Assembly: GCA_035266845.1 (NCBI GenBank)
Contig: DATFMP010000033.1
Span: forward strand, 62,001-126,000
Direction: 5' to 3'
From: DATFMP01 sp035266845
GTDB lineage: Bacteria; SAR324; JACQKK01
DNA length: 64,000 nt
Of the stretch, positions 8,265 through 16,643 are shown in pieces. The notes beneath the pieces were generated by a model that did no database searches, was not told where the DNA came from, and worked only from the letters and a program-made list of their open reading frames with translations. The position numbers and the translations under genes were made by a program. The first letter of the stretch is position 1. Each line of letters begins with the position of its first letter.

Positions 8265-8289
8265 ATTGTGACCATCTGGAGGATAGACA

Positions 8290-10239
8290 ATGAAGCGATG
8301 GAAGCTGACGGACGGCCAGAAGATGCTGCTGGCCTCGATCGTGGTGGCTGCCATGGGCCTGCTGGTGGTGGCGGCGGTGGGAACCGGTGAGTGGCGGCGG
8401 GAGGTGTCCGAGAGCGGACGCGCCGTTGCCGCCAGTACGTTCACACAGGTGACCGCGGCCAAGGAGCAGTTGCTACAGGCGCGGCGGCGCGAGAAGGACT
8501 TTCTGCTGCGCGCTGACGTCAAATATGTGGAGCAGGTGCGGACGCATACGGACAAGCTGTCGCATATCCTCGCCCAACTGCAAGGCGCCAGCCTGACCGC
8601 CGAGGAACTGCAAAGCGTCCGTGACATGCGGGCAGCCGCGGATGGGTACCGCCAGGCCTTCGACCATATGGCCGCTGCCAGCACGGATCTCGGGCTGACG
8701 GAGAACGACGGCTTGCAAGGCAAGCTGCGCACCGCCGTTCACGATATCGAGCGCGTCCTGAAGCCGCTGGGTAAGCCTCGGCTCCAGGTCTCGATGCTGA
8801 TGATGCGGCGGCACGAGAAGGACTTCATCCTCCGGGGCAAGGACAAGTATGTGAAGGAGTTCAACGAGGAGGTGGATACCTTCCACTCCCTGATGAATTC
8901 CGCCGGTCTCTCGGCGGACGCCCGCCGAGAAGTGGCGGCGCAACTGAACACCTATCACGCAGCCTTCAACGCCTATGCAGACGAGGCCAAGCACCTCGCC
9001 GGCCAGAAGATCGACGTGAGCAAGGCCGCGGAGGCCATGGAGCCGCTCATGGACAAACTCCAGGCTGAGAGCGCCGCCCGGTACAACGCGCTAACCGCTG
9101 CCGACGCCCAGTTTCGCCATCGGATGCGGATCATCCTGGCCGGCGTGCTGCTGATTGCGCTGCTGGGCGGGCAGGTGCTGCTGTGGTGGCTCAACCGCAG
9201 CATCCGCCGCTCCATCGGAGAGGTCGTGGTGGCCCTGCAGAGCGCGTCATCCAGCCTGGGCTCCGCCTCCCAGCAGGTGTCCTCCTCCAGCCAGTCGCTG
9301 GCTTCGGGCGCTTCGGAGCAGGCGGCCAACCTGGAGGAGACCACCTCCACGCTGGAAGAGATTGCGGGCATGACGCGGCAGAATACCGAGCACACGCGCG
9401 AGGCGGACCGCCTCTCCGGCTCCGCGCTGGCGCAAGCCAATGACGGGGCGCATGCGGTGCAGCGGATGGTGACAACCATCACGGACATCAAGGGGGCTTC
9501 GGACGAGACCGCGAAGATCCTCCGCACCATCAACGAAATCGCCTTCCAGACCAACCTGCTCTCCCTCAATGCCGCGGTAGAGGCCGCGCGTGCCGGCGAG
9601 GCCGGCAAAGGCTTTGCCGTGGTGGCCGAGGAAGTGCGCAATCTGGCTCAGCGCAGTGCGGAAGCGGCGCGCACAACGGGTGAGCTGGTCGATGCCTCAC
9701 AGGACAAGGCCGATGCTGGCGTCTCCGCAGCGGCGGAGGTGGAATCCGCGTTCGGCTCCATCAAGGAATCCATCCAACGCGTGAGCGAACTGATGGGGCG
9801 CATCACCACCGCCAGCGAAGGCCAGACTCAGGGGGTGGAGCAAGTCACCACGGCCGCGGCCCAGCTCAACCAGGTCACGCAGAGCAGCGCCGCCAACGCG
9901 GAGGAGACCGCGGCGGCGAGCCAGGAATTGGCCTCCCAGGCGGAAATGCTCGATGTAATCGTGCAGCGCTTGGCCGGGTTGAGCGGCACGGTGCGGGACA
10001 GCAGCACGGCACGACAGGTGAGCGCCCATGAAGGCACGCGCCACCTGGAACGGGCGGTGGCCCCGGCCAAGCGCCGGCTGACCGCTGTTCCCACGCGGCC
10101 GGCTGGCTCCAACGGCAATGGCAACGGCAACGGATCGCTGCGCCAGCGCATCGCCGAGGACTGGGAGCAGGGTGGTAGCAGCGCGCTGCCCTTCGCCCAC
10201 GACCTGGGCGAATCCGACTTCACCGACATCGCGAACTGA
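8290..10239 (+). CDS. Methyl-accepting chemotaxis protein with HBM-type sensor
   Basis: A 649-residue inner-membrane chemoreceptor that would signal to CheA/CheW. Transmembrane helices lie near residues 12-32 and 279-301. The periplasmic part between them is helical and has two EKDF boxes (RRREKDFLLR, RRHEKDFILRGKDKYV), typical of helical-bimodular (HBM) sensors, some of which bind organic acids. The cytoplasmic coiled coil has the hairpin tip EIAFQTNLLSLNAAVEAARA (about 416-437). The tail is long and Ser/Gly/Asn-rich and has no NWETF-type methyltransferase tether. The ATG has a good AGGA ribosome site. No other che genes are in view, so it must join a chemotaxis system encoded elsewhere. Confidence 0.93.
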   Translation: MKRWKLTDGQKMLLASIVVAAMGLLVVAAVGTGEWRREVSESGRAVAASTFTQVTAAKEQLLQARRREKDFLLRADVKYVEQVRTHTDKLSHILAQLQGASLTAEELQSVRDMRAAADGYRQAFDHMAAASTDLGLTENDGLQGKLRTAVHDIERVLKPLGKPRLQVSMLMMRRHEKDFILRGKDKYVKEFNEEVDTFHSLMNSAGLSADARREVAAQLNTYHAAFNAYADEAKHLAGQKIDVSKAAEAMEPLMDKLQAESAARYNALTAADAQFRHRMRIILAGVLLIALLGGQVLLWWLNRSIRRSIGEVVVALQSASSSLGSASQQVSSSSQSLASGASEQAANLEETTSTLEEIAGMTRQNTEHTREADRLSGSALAQANDGAHAVQRMVTTITDIKGASDETAKILRTINEIAFQTNLLSLNAAVEAARAGEAGKGFAVVAEEVRNLAQRSAEAARTTGELVDASQDKADAGVSAAAEVESAFGSIKESIQRVSELMGRITTASEGQTQGVEQVTTAAAQLNQVTQSSAANAEETAAASQELASQAEMLDVIVQRLAGLSGTVRDSSTARQVSAHEGTRHLERAVAPAKRRLTAVPTRPAGSNGNGNGNGSLRQRIAEDWEQGGSSALPFAHDLGESDFTDIAN

Positions 10240-10314
10240 GCGGGGTGTGGGGCCGGGTGCCGTGCGTGCCCGGCTCCACAGCCTATCCTGCCCGATCCCT
10301 TGAGGAGCGACACC

Positions 10315-10923
10315 ATGGAAGCACTGTCCTACACCGCCGAGGAGGCCAGCGCCGTCGGCGCCCCCTGCACCGACAGAGACTTGATGCTGGCTGCTCAGCT
10401 GGGCCAGGCCGATGCATTCGAAGCCATCGTGAACCAGTACGAGCAGCGCGTGTTCCGCCAGTGCCGGCGCCGCGGGCTGAGCGAGGACGAGGCCGCGGAC
10501 GTGACGCAGGAGGTGTTCATCAAGGCCTACCGCTCGCTGAATCGGTACCAGCACCAGAATGCATTCCGTACGTGGCTGTACCGCGTCACGGAAAACGCCT
10601 GCATCGACCATTGCCGCAAGCGCGCCCGCGACCACGCAGTCGTGCAGGCCGTCCCGACCAGCGAGGAGGGTGATACGCACGAGTTCCCTAGCCGGGAGCC
10701 GGACCCGCAAGCGGCCCTCGAAGCCGCCGAACTTCGCGGGCAGATCAACGCAGCCCTCGCGGCCCTCGCCCCGATCTTGCGCGATGCCTTCCTTCTGAAG
10801 GAGCAGGAGGGCCTGCGCTATGGGCAGATTGCCGAGCGTCTGGGCTGCACGCTGGGCACGGTCAAGTCGCGCATTTACCGGGCCCGGCAGGAACTGACGG
10901 CGCGGCTGACGCCCTTGTTGTAG
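10315..10923 (+). CDS. ECF-family RNA polymerase sigma factor
   Basis: A 202-residue sigma-70-family protein. Region 2 is visible around QYEQRVFRQC through ADVTQEVFIKAYRSL and FRTWLYRVTENACID (residues about 40-100). Region 4, with its helix-turn-helix, lies around EGLRYGQIAERLGCTLGTVK near 165-185. The ATG at 10315 is preferred over the TTG at 10300 because TGAGGAG sits at the right distance. No anti-sigma factor gene is adjacent: the next gene, 80 bases on, is a hybrid histidine kinase. Control may therefore be transcriptional or by an anti-sigma factor elsewhere. RpoE-like group, exact ECF class not assigned. Confidence 0.92.
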   Translation: MEALSYTAEEASAVGAPCTDRDLMLAAQLGQADAFEAIVNQYEQRVFRQCRRRGLSEDEAADVTQEVFIKAYRSLNRYQHQNAFRTWLYRVTENACIDHCRKRARDHAVVQAVPTSEEGDTHEFPSREPDPQAALEAAELRGQINAALAALAPILRDAFLLKEQEGLRYGQIAERLGCTLGTVKSRIYRARQELTARLTPLL

Positions 10924-11002
10924 GCGGCCACTAGCTGCGAGCGGGGCCCGGGTTGGCCTCGCTTGCCCCCTTGCTGTTCCCCGCACATCCGAACGGCCGA
11001 CG

Positions 11003-14000
11003 ATGAAACTGCTTGCCCCCTTCGCCCCCTGCGACTCCTTCGAGCCCGTGCCGCTGGAGTGCGACTCAACAGAACTCCCGCAGACCGCCACCTGCGGCGC
11101 CGTAAACCTGGAGGCCTGTTGCGCGATGTTTCGCGCCCACCCGGACGGCATGTATTGGCTGGAACCCGTCCTGGAGAGCGACCGGGTGGTGGACTTTCGA
11201 TTGCTCGGGCTCAATCCTGCTGGCGCCACGCTGCTGCGCCTACCCGAACGACAGGTGGTGGGCCAACCACTCTCCAGCCTGCTAAAGGGCGGGAGGCCTC
11301 CGCAATGGCTGGAGGATATCCGCTCGGTGTGGGAGCGGGGTGGGCCGCACCGGCTGTGCCTGCCGCTGAAGGATGCCGCCGGTCTGCTCCCCACGCGCTG
11401 GTTCCAGCTGCACCTGCAGCGCATCGCCGATGCCCTGCTCGTGCTGGCGCGAGAGGAGACCGACCTCCGCCGCGCCCAGCGAGACCTGGCTCGCGCCGAG
11501 GAACGGCTGCGGCAGACGCAGAGCATCGCCCATGTGGGCAGCTGGAGCTACGATCTGCGCCGCGGGCGCGAGTGGTGGTCGGACGAGGCGTACCGCATCT
11601 GCGGGATCAACCCCGGCTCGTTTCGGCCCACCTACGAGGCCTACCTGCCGCTGGTGCACCCGGACGATCGGGCTGGATTCGATCAGGCCGTCAAGGAAGC
11701 CGAAGAGAAACGAGGTGCGTTCAGCCACGAGTACCGCATCGTGCGCCCGGATGGCTCTGAGCGAACGGTCCTCACCAGTGGCCAGGTTCTGCTGGATGAA
11801 CGCGACGAACCGGCGGAGGTGGTAGGCACCGTGCAGGACGTGACGGAACTGCGCGTCAATGAGCAGCGCGCGCGCACCAGCGAGAACCTGCGCCGTCGAA
11901 TCATCGACAACGCGCCGATCATCCTCTTCGATCTGGACGCAGAGGGCACGGTGCGCTTTGCCGAGGGCAGGGGGCTCGAAAGTCAGGACCTCACCCCCGC
12001 CCAGGTAATCGGGCACTCGATCTTCGAACTGTATGCGGAGAGCCCGGACTTTCTCGCCAATATCCGGCGCGCCTTGGCGGGGGAGGCGCTGGTGGTGGCC
12101 AACGAGACCCGAGGGGGCGTATTCGAGCGTTGGCTGGAGCCCACATTTGATGAGCAGGGGAGCGTTACAGGCGTGGTTGGCGTTTCCCTGGATGTGACTG
12201 AGCGGCACCGGGCCGAGGCCGATTTGCGCGCCAGCCAAGCCCTGCTGCGGACGGTGGTGGACAGTGTGCCGCACATCATCTTCGTCAAGGATGTTGACGG
12301 CCGTTACGTGTTTGCAAACCGGGCCCTTGGCGAATTCCACGGACTGGATCCCACGGAGGCACTCGGACGCAATGCCGCTGCACTCCCCGGCTTTTCGCCG
12401 GCCACTGCCCAGCACATGGACGCGATGGACCGGCAAGTCCGGCAGACTGGCGAGGCCATGGATCGCTCCGAGGTGGAGCTGACGGATGCGTTGGGGCTGA
12501 CTCATTGGCTCCGTGTGCAGAAGATTCCACTGCCCGGTCTCGACGGCGAGATCACCGGCGTGGTCGGAATCGGCGAGGACGTCACCGAGCGACGGCGCAT
12601 CCAGCAGGAGCTGGAGCAGAGCCAGGCCCTGCTGCAGGCTATCTTCGATACGTTCCCGGCCCGCATCCTGGTCACCGGTACGGATGGCCGCCCCGTGCTG
12701 GTCAATCGCAGGCAAGCCGACGAGCTGGGCCTGTCGCCCGCCGAGGCCGTGGAGCAGGGTGTGGGGTGTCCACCCATGGTACCTGCCGACCGACGCCGAA
12801 AGAGGGAAGAACTGCACGCCGTGGTGGCGGAGGCACGCTCGTTCGACTATGAGCGTCAGCGGCAGGATGCCAAAGCAACGGAGATTTATGAGCGGGTGAT
12901 TCGCGTCCCGCTATACGATGCCGCCGGAGCGATTTCCGGCGCTCTCAACGTTGCCCTGGACATCACGGCCCAGAAGGCCGCCGAAGCCCAACTTCGTCAG
13001 GCGCAGAAGATGGAAGCGGTGGGGCAACTCGCCGGGGGGGTGGCGCACGACTTCAACAACCTGCTCCAAGTGATCCAAGGCTATGGCCAGATTGCCAAGA
13101 TGCGCACCGGTGACGACGCAAAGCTGCGTCACGCCCTGGAGCAGATCTCGGCCGCTGCGACTCGCGCCGGCGACCTGACTCGCAAGCTCCTCACGGTAAG
13201 CCGCCGGCAGGTACTGCGGCCACGCCAGATCGATCTCATTGCGCTGGTGGACGAGTTGATGCAGATGCTCGGACGGCTGCTCGGAGCACACATCGAGCTG
13301 CGACAGGAACTGGCACCGGCCCCCCTGCACGTTCATGCCGACCCAGGCATGGTGGAGCAGGTGCTCATGAATCTGTGCGTCAACGCTCGCGACGCAATGC
13401 CGGATGGCGGCGTGCTCACTCTGCGCACCGAGCCGGTAAACCTGGATGAGTCCCTGCGCCGGGCTCATAACCTGCCTAGCGCTGGACGCTACGTGCGGCT
13501 GACCGTTTCGGATACGGGTACGGGAATGTCCCCAGAGGTGTTGCAGCACGTCTTCGAGCCGTTCTACACGACGAAGCCGGAGGGCCAAGGCACCGGCCTT
13601 GGCCTGTCCACGGTGTACGGCATCGTGGGCCAACATGGGGGCTCGATCCATGTGGATAGCATACCGGGACATGGCACCACGTTTTCGGTGCTGCTGCCGG
13701 CCGCGGATGCCCAGGCCACACCGGTATCTGCGCAAAGCGACGTGGCGATACCACGGGGCAGCGAGACCGTGCTCGTGGTGGAGGACGAGGAACATGTACT
13801 CGGACTCCTGGTAGACCTGCTGCTATCGCAGGGCTATCGCGCCCTGACGGCTCGGGATGGAGAGGCCGCGCTGGAGACATTCCACGCCCATCGCGAGGAG
13901 ATCGCCCTGGTCATACTGGACGTCGTGATGCCCAAGTTAGGCGGCCGCGAGGTGGCGAGCGCGCTGCGATCGGAAGGGGAACAGGTGCCTATCCTGCTCA

Positions 14001-14134
14001 GCACGGGCTTCACGGCCAGCCGGGTCGATGCCGAGTTCATCGGCCGGCAGAGCCTCTCGGTGCTCGAGAAGCCCTATTCGCCCTACGAGTTGTTTCGTGC
14101 CGTGCGGGATCTGCTCGATGGACCGCGGAGCTAG
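11003..14134 (+). CDS. Multi-PAS hybrid sensor histidine kinase with receiver domain
   Basis: A 1043-residue signalling protein with no obvious transmembrane helix. Four or more PAS/PAC units occupy about residues 30-650; repeated ends such as GVVGVSLDVTERHRAEAD and GVVGIGEDVTERRR are visible. The HisKA phospho-acceptor is in GGVAHDFNNLLQV (His near 680). The ATPase domain has N-box NLCVNARDAMPDGG, G1 DTGTGMSP, F-box FEPFYTTK and G2 GTGLGLSTVYGIV. A C-terminal receiver (about 920-1040) has the phospho-acceptor Asp in LVILDVVMPKLGG and the conserved Lys in EKPYSPYEL. No partner regulator is adjacent; the receiver may act alone or relay elsewhere. Confidence 0.93.
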   Translation: MKLLAPFAPCDSFEPVPLECDSTELPQTATCGAVNLEACCAMFRAHPDGMYWLEPVLESDRVVDFRLLGLNPAGATLLRLPERQVVGQPLSSLLKGGRPPQWLEDIRSVWERGGPHRLCLPLKDAAGLLPTRWFQLHLQRIADALLVLAREETDLRRAQRDLARAEERLRQTQSIAHVGSWSYDLRRGREWWSDEAYRICGINPGSFRPTYEAYLPLVHPDDRAGFDQAVKEAEEKRGAFSHEYRIVRPDGSERTVLTSGQVLLDERDEPAEVVGTVQDVTELRVNEQRARTSENLRRRIIDNAPIILFDLDAEGTVRFAEGRGLESQDLTPAQVIGHSIFELYAESPDFLANIRRALAGEALVVANETRGGVFERWLEPTFDEQGSVTGVVGVSLDVTERHRAEADLRASQALLRTVVDSVPHIIFVKDVDGRYVFANRALGEFHGLDPTEALGRNAAALPGFSPATAQHMDAMDRQVRQTGEAMDRSEVELTDALGLTHWLRVQKIPLPGLDGEITGVVGIGEDVTERRRIQQELEQSQALLQAIFDTFPARILVTGTDGRPVLVNRRQADELGLSPAEAVEQGVGCPPMVPADRRRKREELHAVVAEARSFDYERQRQDAKATEIYERVIRVPLYDAAGAISGALNVALDITAQKAAEAQLRQAQKMEAVGQLAGGVAHDFNNLLQVIQGYGQIAKMRTGDDAKLRHALEQISAAATRAGDLTRKLLTVSRRQVLRPRQIDLIALVDELMQMLGRLLGAHIELRQELAPAPLHVHADPGMVEQVLMNLCVNARDAMPDGGVLTLRTEPVNLDESLRRAHNLPSAGRYVRLTVSDTGTGMSPEVLQHVFEPFYTTKPEGQGTGLGLSTVYGIVGQHGGSIHVDSIPGHGTTFSVLLPAADAQATPVSAQSDVAIPRGSETVLVVEDEEHVLGLLVDLLLSQGYRALTARDGEAALETFHAHREEIALVILDVVMPKLGGREVASALRSEGEQVPILLSTGFTASRVDAEFIGRQSLSVLEKPYSPYELFRAVRDLLDGPRS

Positions 14135-14365
14135 GCCCTCCACGTCGGCCTGTTGCAGGCTGCCGCCAGCCCCAGCACGTGTCGAGCCGCGGTGAGAGGC
14201 CATCCGTCGCGGTGCCCACGGATTGGCGCGCCTTATCCAGACGGCACCCCCCATGCCCTGACCTAGCTTGGCTCGGTGCTAACCGTGCAACCACGGCCGG
14301 ACACGCCAGGAACAAACGGAAAAGGCCCGGCCGGATCGTGTGATCCACGCCGAGCCTTGTATCCA

Positions 14366-14455
<90 letters not shown>

Positions 14456-14547
14456 GAACGCTCCGTGCTGGCCCAAGGCCGTTCGTACGCACGACATCTT
14501 AGCACACCACCGCTGGACGGGCGCGGCCCCACCAGCCGCGCATGGAG

Positions 14548-14634
14548 CAGAGGGGGAGGGATTCGAACCCCCGGAACCCGTCAAGGTTCAGCGGTTTTCA
14601 AGACCGCCGGTTTCAACCACTCACCCACCCCTCC
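14548..14634 (-). tRNA. tRNA-Ser (anticodon UGA)
   Basis: An 87-base class II tRNA on the minus strand. The acceptor is GGAGGGG/CCCCTCT with a G-U closing pair and discriminator G. The anticodon arm is GCGGT-CTTGAAA-ACCGC, with TGA at 14600-14598, and there is a long variable arm. CCA is not encoded. It lies 92 bases upstream of the GCU isoacceptor in the same direction, so both are probably cut from one transcript. Confidence 0.95.
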
Positions 14635-14761
14635 GGATCGAACGCACCGGCCGCGGCATTGCGCCCGCGGGGCCCGGGACAGCACCGCAGCTCAGCGTAT
14701 GCGAGCGCCCCAGCGGCTGTCAATCGCACAGGCGCGTGAGCCGGGGCATTGGGCGCCGCGG

Positions 14762-15232
14762 CTACTCGAAGTAAAGGCGGCTCACCGATTCGGCCACGCA
14801 CGCCGGCTTGCCCCCCCCTTCCAGTTCGATGGTGACCTCGCGCACCATCTGGATGCCGCCGGGCACCTCACCCACTTCCTTGAGCACGCTGTGGCTGCGG
14901 ATGCGCGAACCGGCCGGCACCGGCGCGGGAAAGCGCACCTTGTTCAGTCCGTAGTTCACCGAAAGCTTCACGCCCGGGTAGCGCGGGGCGTCCTCGCCCA
15001 CGGCTTTGGTCAGCATGGGCAGCAGCGAGAGCGTCAGGAAGCCGTGGGCGATGGGCCCCTTGAAGGGCGACTCGCGCTTGGCCCGCTCCACGTCCACGTG
15101 AATCCACTGGTGGTCGCCCGTGGCGTCGGCGAAGCGGTTGATGCGATCCTGATCCACGGTCAGCCAGTCGCTCACGTGCGTCTCCTGACCCAACTGTGCC
15201 TTCAGCTCGTTCAGCACGCTATCCTTGGACAT
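14762..15232 (-). CDS. MaoC-family (R)-hydratase-like protein
   Basis: A 156-residue hot-dog-fold protein. The hydratase-2 motif is present: Asp40 and His45 in ADATGDHQWIHVD, followed by GPIAHGFLTLSLLP. Family members hydrate trans-2-enoyl-CoA to (R)-3-hydroxyacyl-CoA, and the NodN-like branch has this length and GDHQWIH form. The substrate cannot be told from sequence. It lies 37 bases downstream of the XRE-like gene, so the two may be co-transcribed. No PHA synthase or beta-oxidation gene is nearby. Confidence 0.88.
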   Translation of the reverse strand: MSKDSVLNELKAQLGQETHVSDWLTVDQDRINRFADATGDHQWIHVDVERAKRESPFKGPIAHGFLTLSLLPMLTKAVGEDAPRYPGVKLSVNYGLNKVRFPAPVPAGSRIRSHSVLKEVGEVPGGIQMVREVTIELEGGGKPACVAESVSRLYFE

Positions 15233-15269
15233 CTCTCCTCCTCCGCGGGGGACTGGGGTGGGGGCGGCC

Positions 15270-15869
15270 TCAGGCGTGCAGCCGGCTGCGGCGCCCGGTG
15301 CGCACGCTCTTCTGGAAGGTCAGCGCATCCTTGAACTGCTGCAGCCCCGTCAGCTCCTCGCGCCGTAGCGCCAGCAGCACCAGCGAATCGAAGTACTCCA
15401 TCAGCGAGGCCGGCATCTCCTGGTACAGCCCCAGCAGGGCCAGGGACTTGCGGCAGTGATCCCGCGGCGAGTCGCGCACGAGGCGCGCCACGTGCAGCAA
15501 TTCGCCCAGTTGATCCGAGTTGAAGGAGTCCATCAGGTCCAGCAACTCGCGCACCGCCTCGTTGTGCTCCTCCAGCAGCACCACGGAGTTGAAGTAGCGC
15601 TTCATCTCCTCCGGTGCCTTCTCCCGATAGGCCGCAAGAATCAGCTCGCGGCTGTCGATGTCCAGCTTCTTGGCGTATTCCACCAACTGCGCATCCTTGG
15701 GGATGTGCCCACCCACCACCTTGTTGAACAGGTCGTAGGGCACTTTGATGCTGCGCGCACATTCCTTCACGTCCTTGTATCCGTTGCGCTCGATGGCCTC
15801 CCGAATCATGGTTGCAACGGATTTGAGCTGCGGTCGTTCCAGCTTTGCTTCGGATGACTTGACTGCCAT
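15270..15869 (-). CDS. XRE-like helix-turn-helix protein of unknown function
   Basis: A 199-residue protein I do not recognise beyond a probable N-terminal DNA-binding fold. Residues about 25-75 (SIKVPYDLFNKVVGGHIPK then LVEYAKKLDID) fit an XRE/lambda-repressor helix-turn-helix. The rest is helical and acidic/Leu-rich (VVLLEEHNEAVRELLDLMD), likely for oligomerisation or protein contacts. The start at 15869 gives MAVKSSEAKLERPQ. It is upstream of and co-directional with the MaoC-like gene, which it might regulate; this is inference. Confidence 0.7.
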   Translation of the reverse strand: MAVKSSEAKLERPQLKSVATMIREAIERNGYKDVKECARSIKVPYDLFNKVVGGHIPKDAQLVEYAKKLDIDSRELILAAYREKAPEEMKRYFNSVVLLEEHNEAVRELLDLMDSFNSDQLGELLHVARLVRDSPRDHCRKSLALLGLYQEMPASLMEYFDSLVLLALRREELTGLQQFKDALTFQKSVRTGRRSRLHA

Positions 15870-16543
15870 GGGATCTCACTCGGAACCGAATTCAAGCGCC
15901 TTCGCGCAGGGCCACAGGCAAGGCAAACAAACTTTCAGCCGAAGAACTACAATTGAGTAAAGTTCGTGGGACAAACCTCCAACCCCCACCGCCGTCGGGT
16001 CGTGACACCGGCTTCGGCGATGAAGCCCGCGGGGGCGGCTGCGTCCCGCCCTCCAGGCCGGGAGCCGCGCAGCACCTGAGGCGCTGCCGTGCACACAGCG
16101 GGACGACAGGAGACGGTCGTGACCGGCCTCCGGGAGGACTCTGTTCCCCGTAAAGTCAACCCGGGCGCGGCCGGAGCGCGAGGCGTCCCCACCATTTCAC
16201 GAGGTCGGCGCCAATTGCAACCGCAAAGTGCCGCCGATCAAAGCGGATGCATCCGCTGGCGGCCCCGCGCCAACCGCCGTCACCACGCTGCCGGGCCGCA
16301 CCATCCTCCGGCCCTCTCATTCCATATCGGACGGGCGCTGGCAAGCACCCCGGCCTTAGTGGCGCGATTTGGTTCCGCGCCCGCCGCGGGCCGGACCGCA
16401 ATTCACAGCCCCGCGTTCAATGGGGCAGGAAGCGTGCATGCACAGACCAATGACCGCGACGCCCCACCGGTGCCCGATTCGCCAGCGCGACGAAAAAGCG
16501 ACGCTGCAGACGCACTCGCGACGCGCCGTGACAGCCGATTTCG
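15870..16543. other. Long intergenic region without a convincing gene
   Basis: About 670 bases between the divergent XRE-like and TPR genes. A 164-codon open frame at 16089-16583 is Arg/Pro/Ala-rich, low in complexity and lacks a ribosome site, so I do not call it. I see no known RNA motif. The side nearest the XRE-like gene (15905-15975) is AT-richer and may hold its promoter. Confidence 0.5.
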
Positions 16544-16572
16544 TTGTCAGGTCGGCGGGAAATCAGTATATG
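16544..16572 (+). promoter_or_regulatory. Putative sigma-70 promoter for the TPR gene
   Basis: TTGTCA at 16544-16549 and TATATG at 16567-16572 are separated by 17 bases, in an AT-rich patch 72 bases before the TTG start codon. Found by eye. Confidence 0.4.
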
Positions 16573-16643
16573 TGGTAAATTGATGGCGTACGGTTCAGGC
16601 TCCGCCCTCATGGCGGCGCACCGTTCCAGATGTGAGGTGTGAC

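Noticed and set aside
8128..8289. c-di-GMP-I riboswitch assignment for the chemoreceptor leader
   Set aside because: The GGGCACACC start is similar but the conserved ACGCAAAGC core is absent, so only an unclassified structured leader is claimed.
9697..11526. 609-codon minus-strand frame across the chemoreceptor, sigma factor and kinase genes
   Set aside because: Overlaps three well-supported genes; composition is Arg/Ala-rich with no recognisable domain.
16089..16583. 164-codon open frame in the gap before the TPR gene
   Set aside because: No ribosome site, no domain, Arg/Pro/Ala composition typical of random GC-rich sequence.
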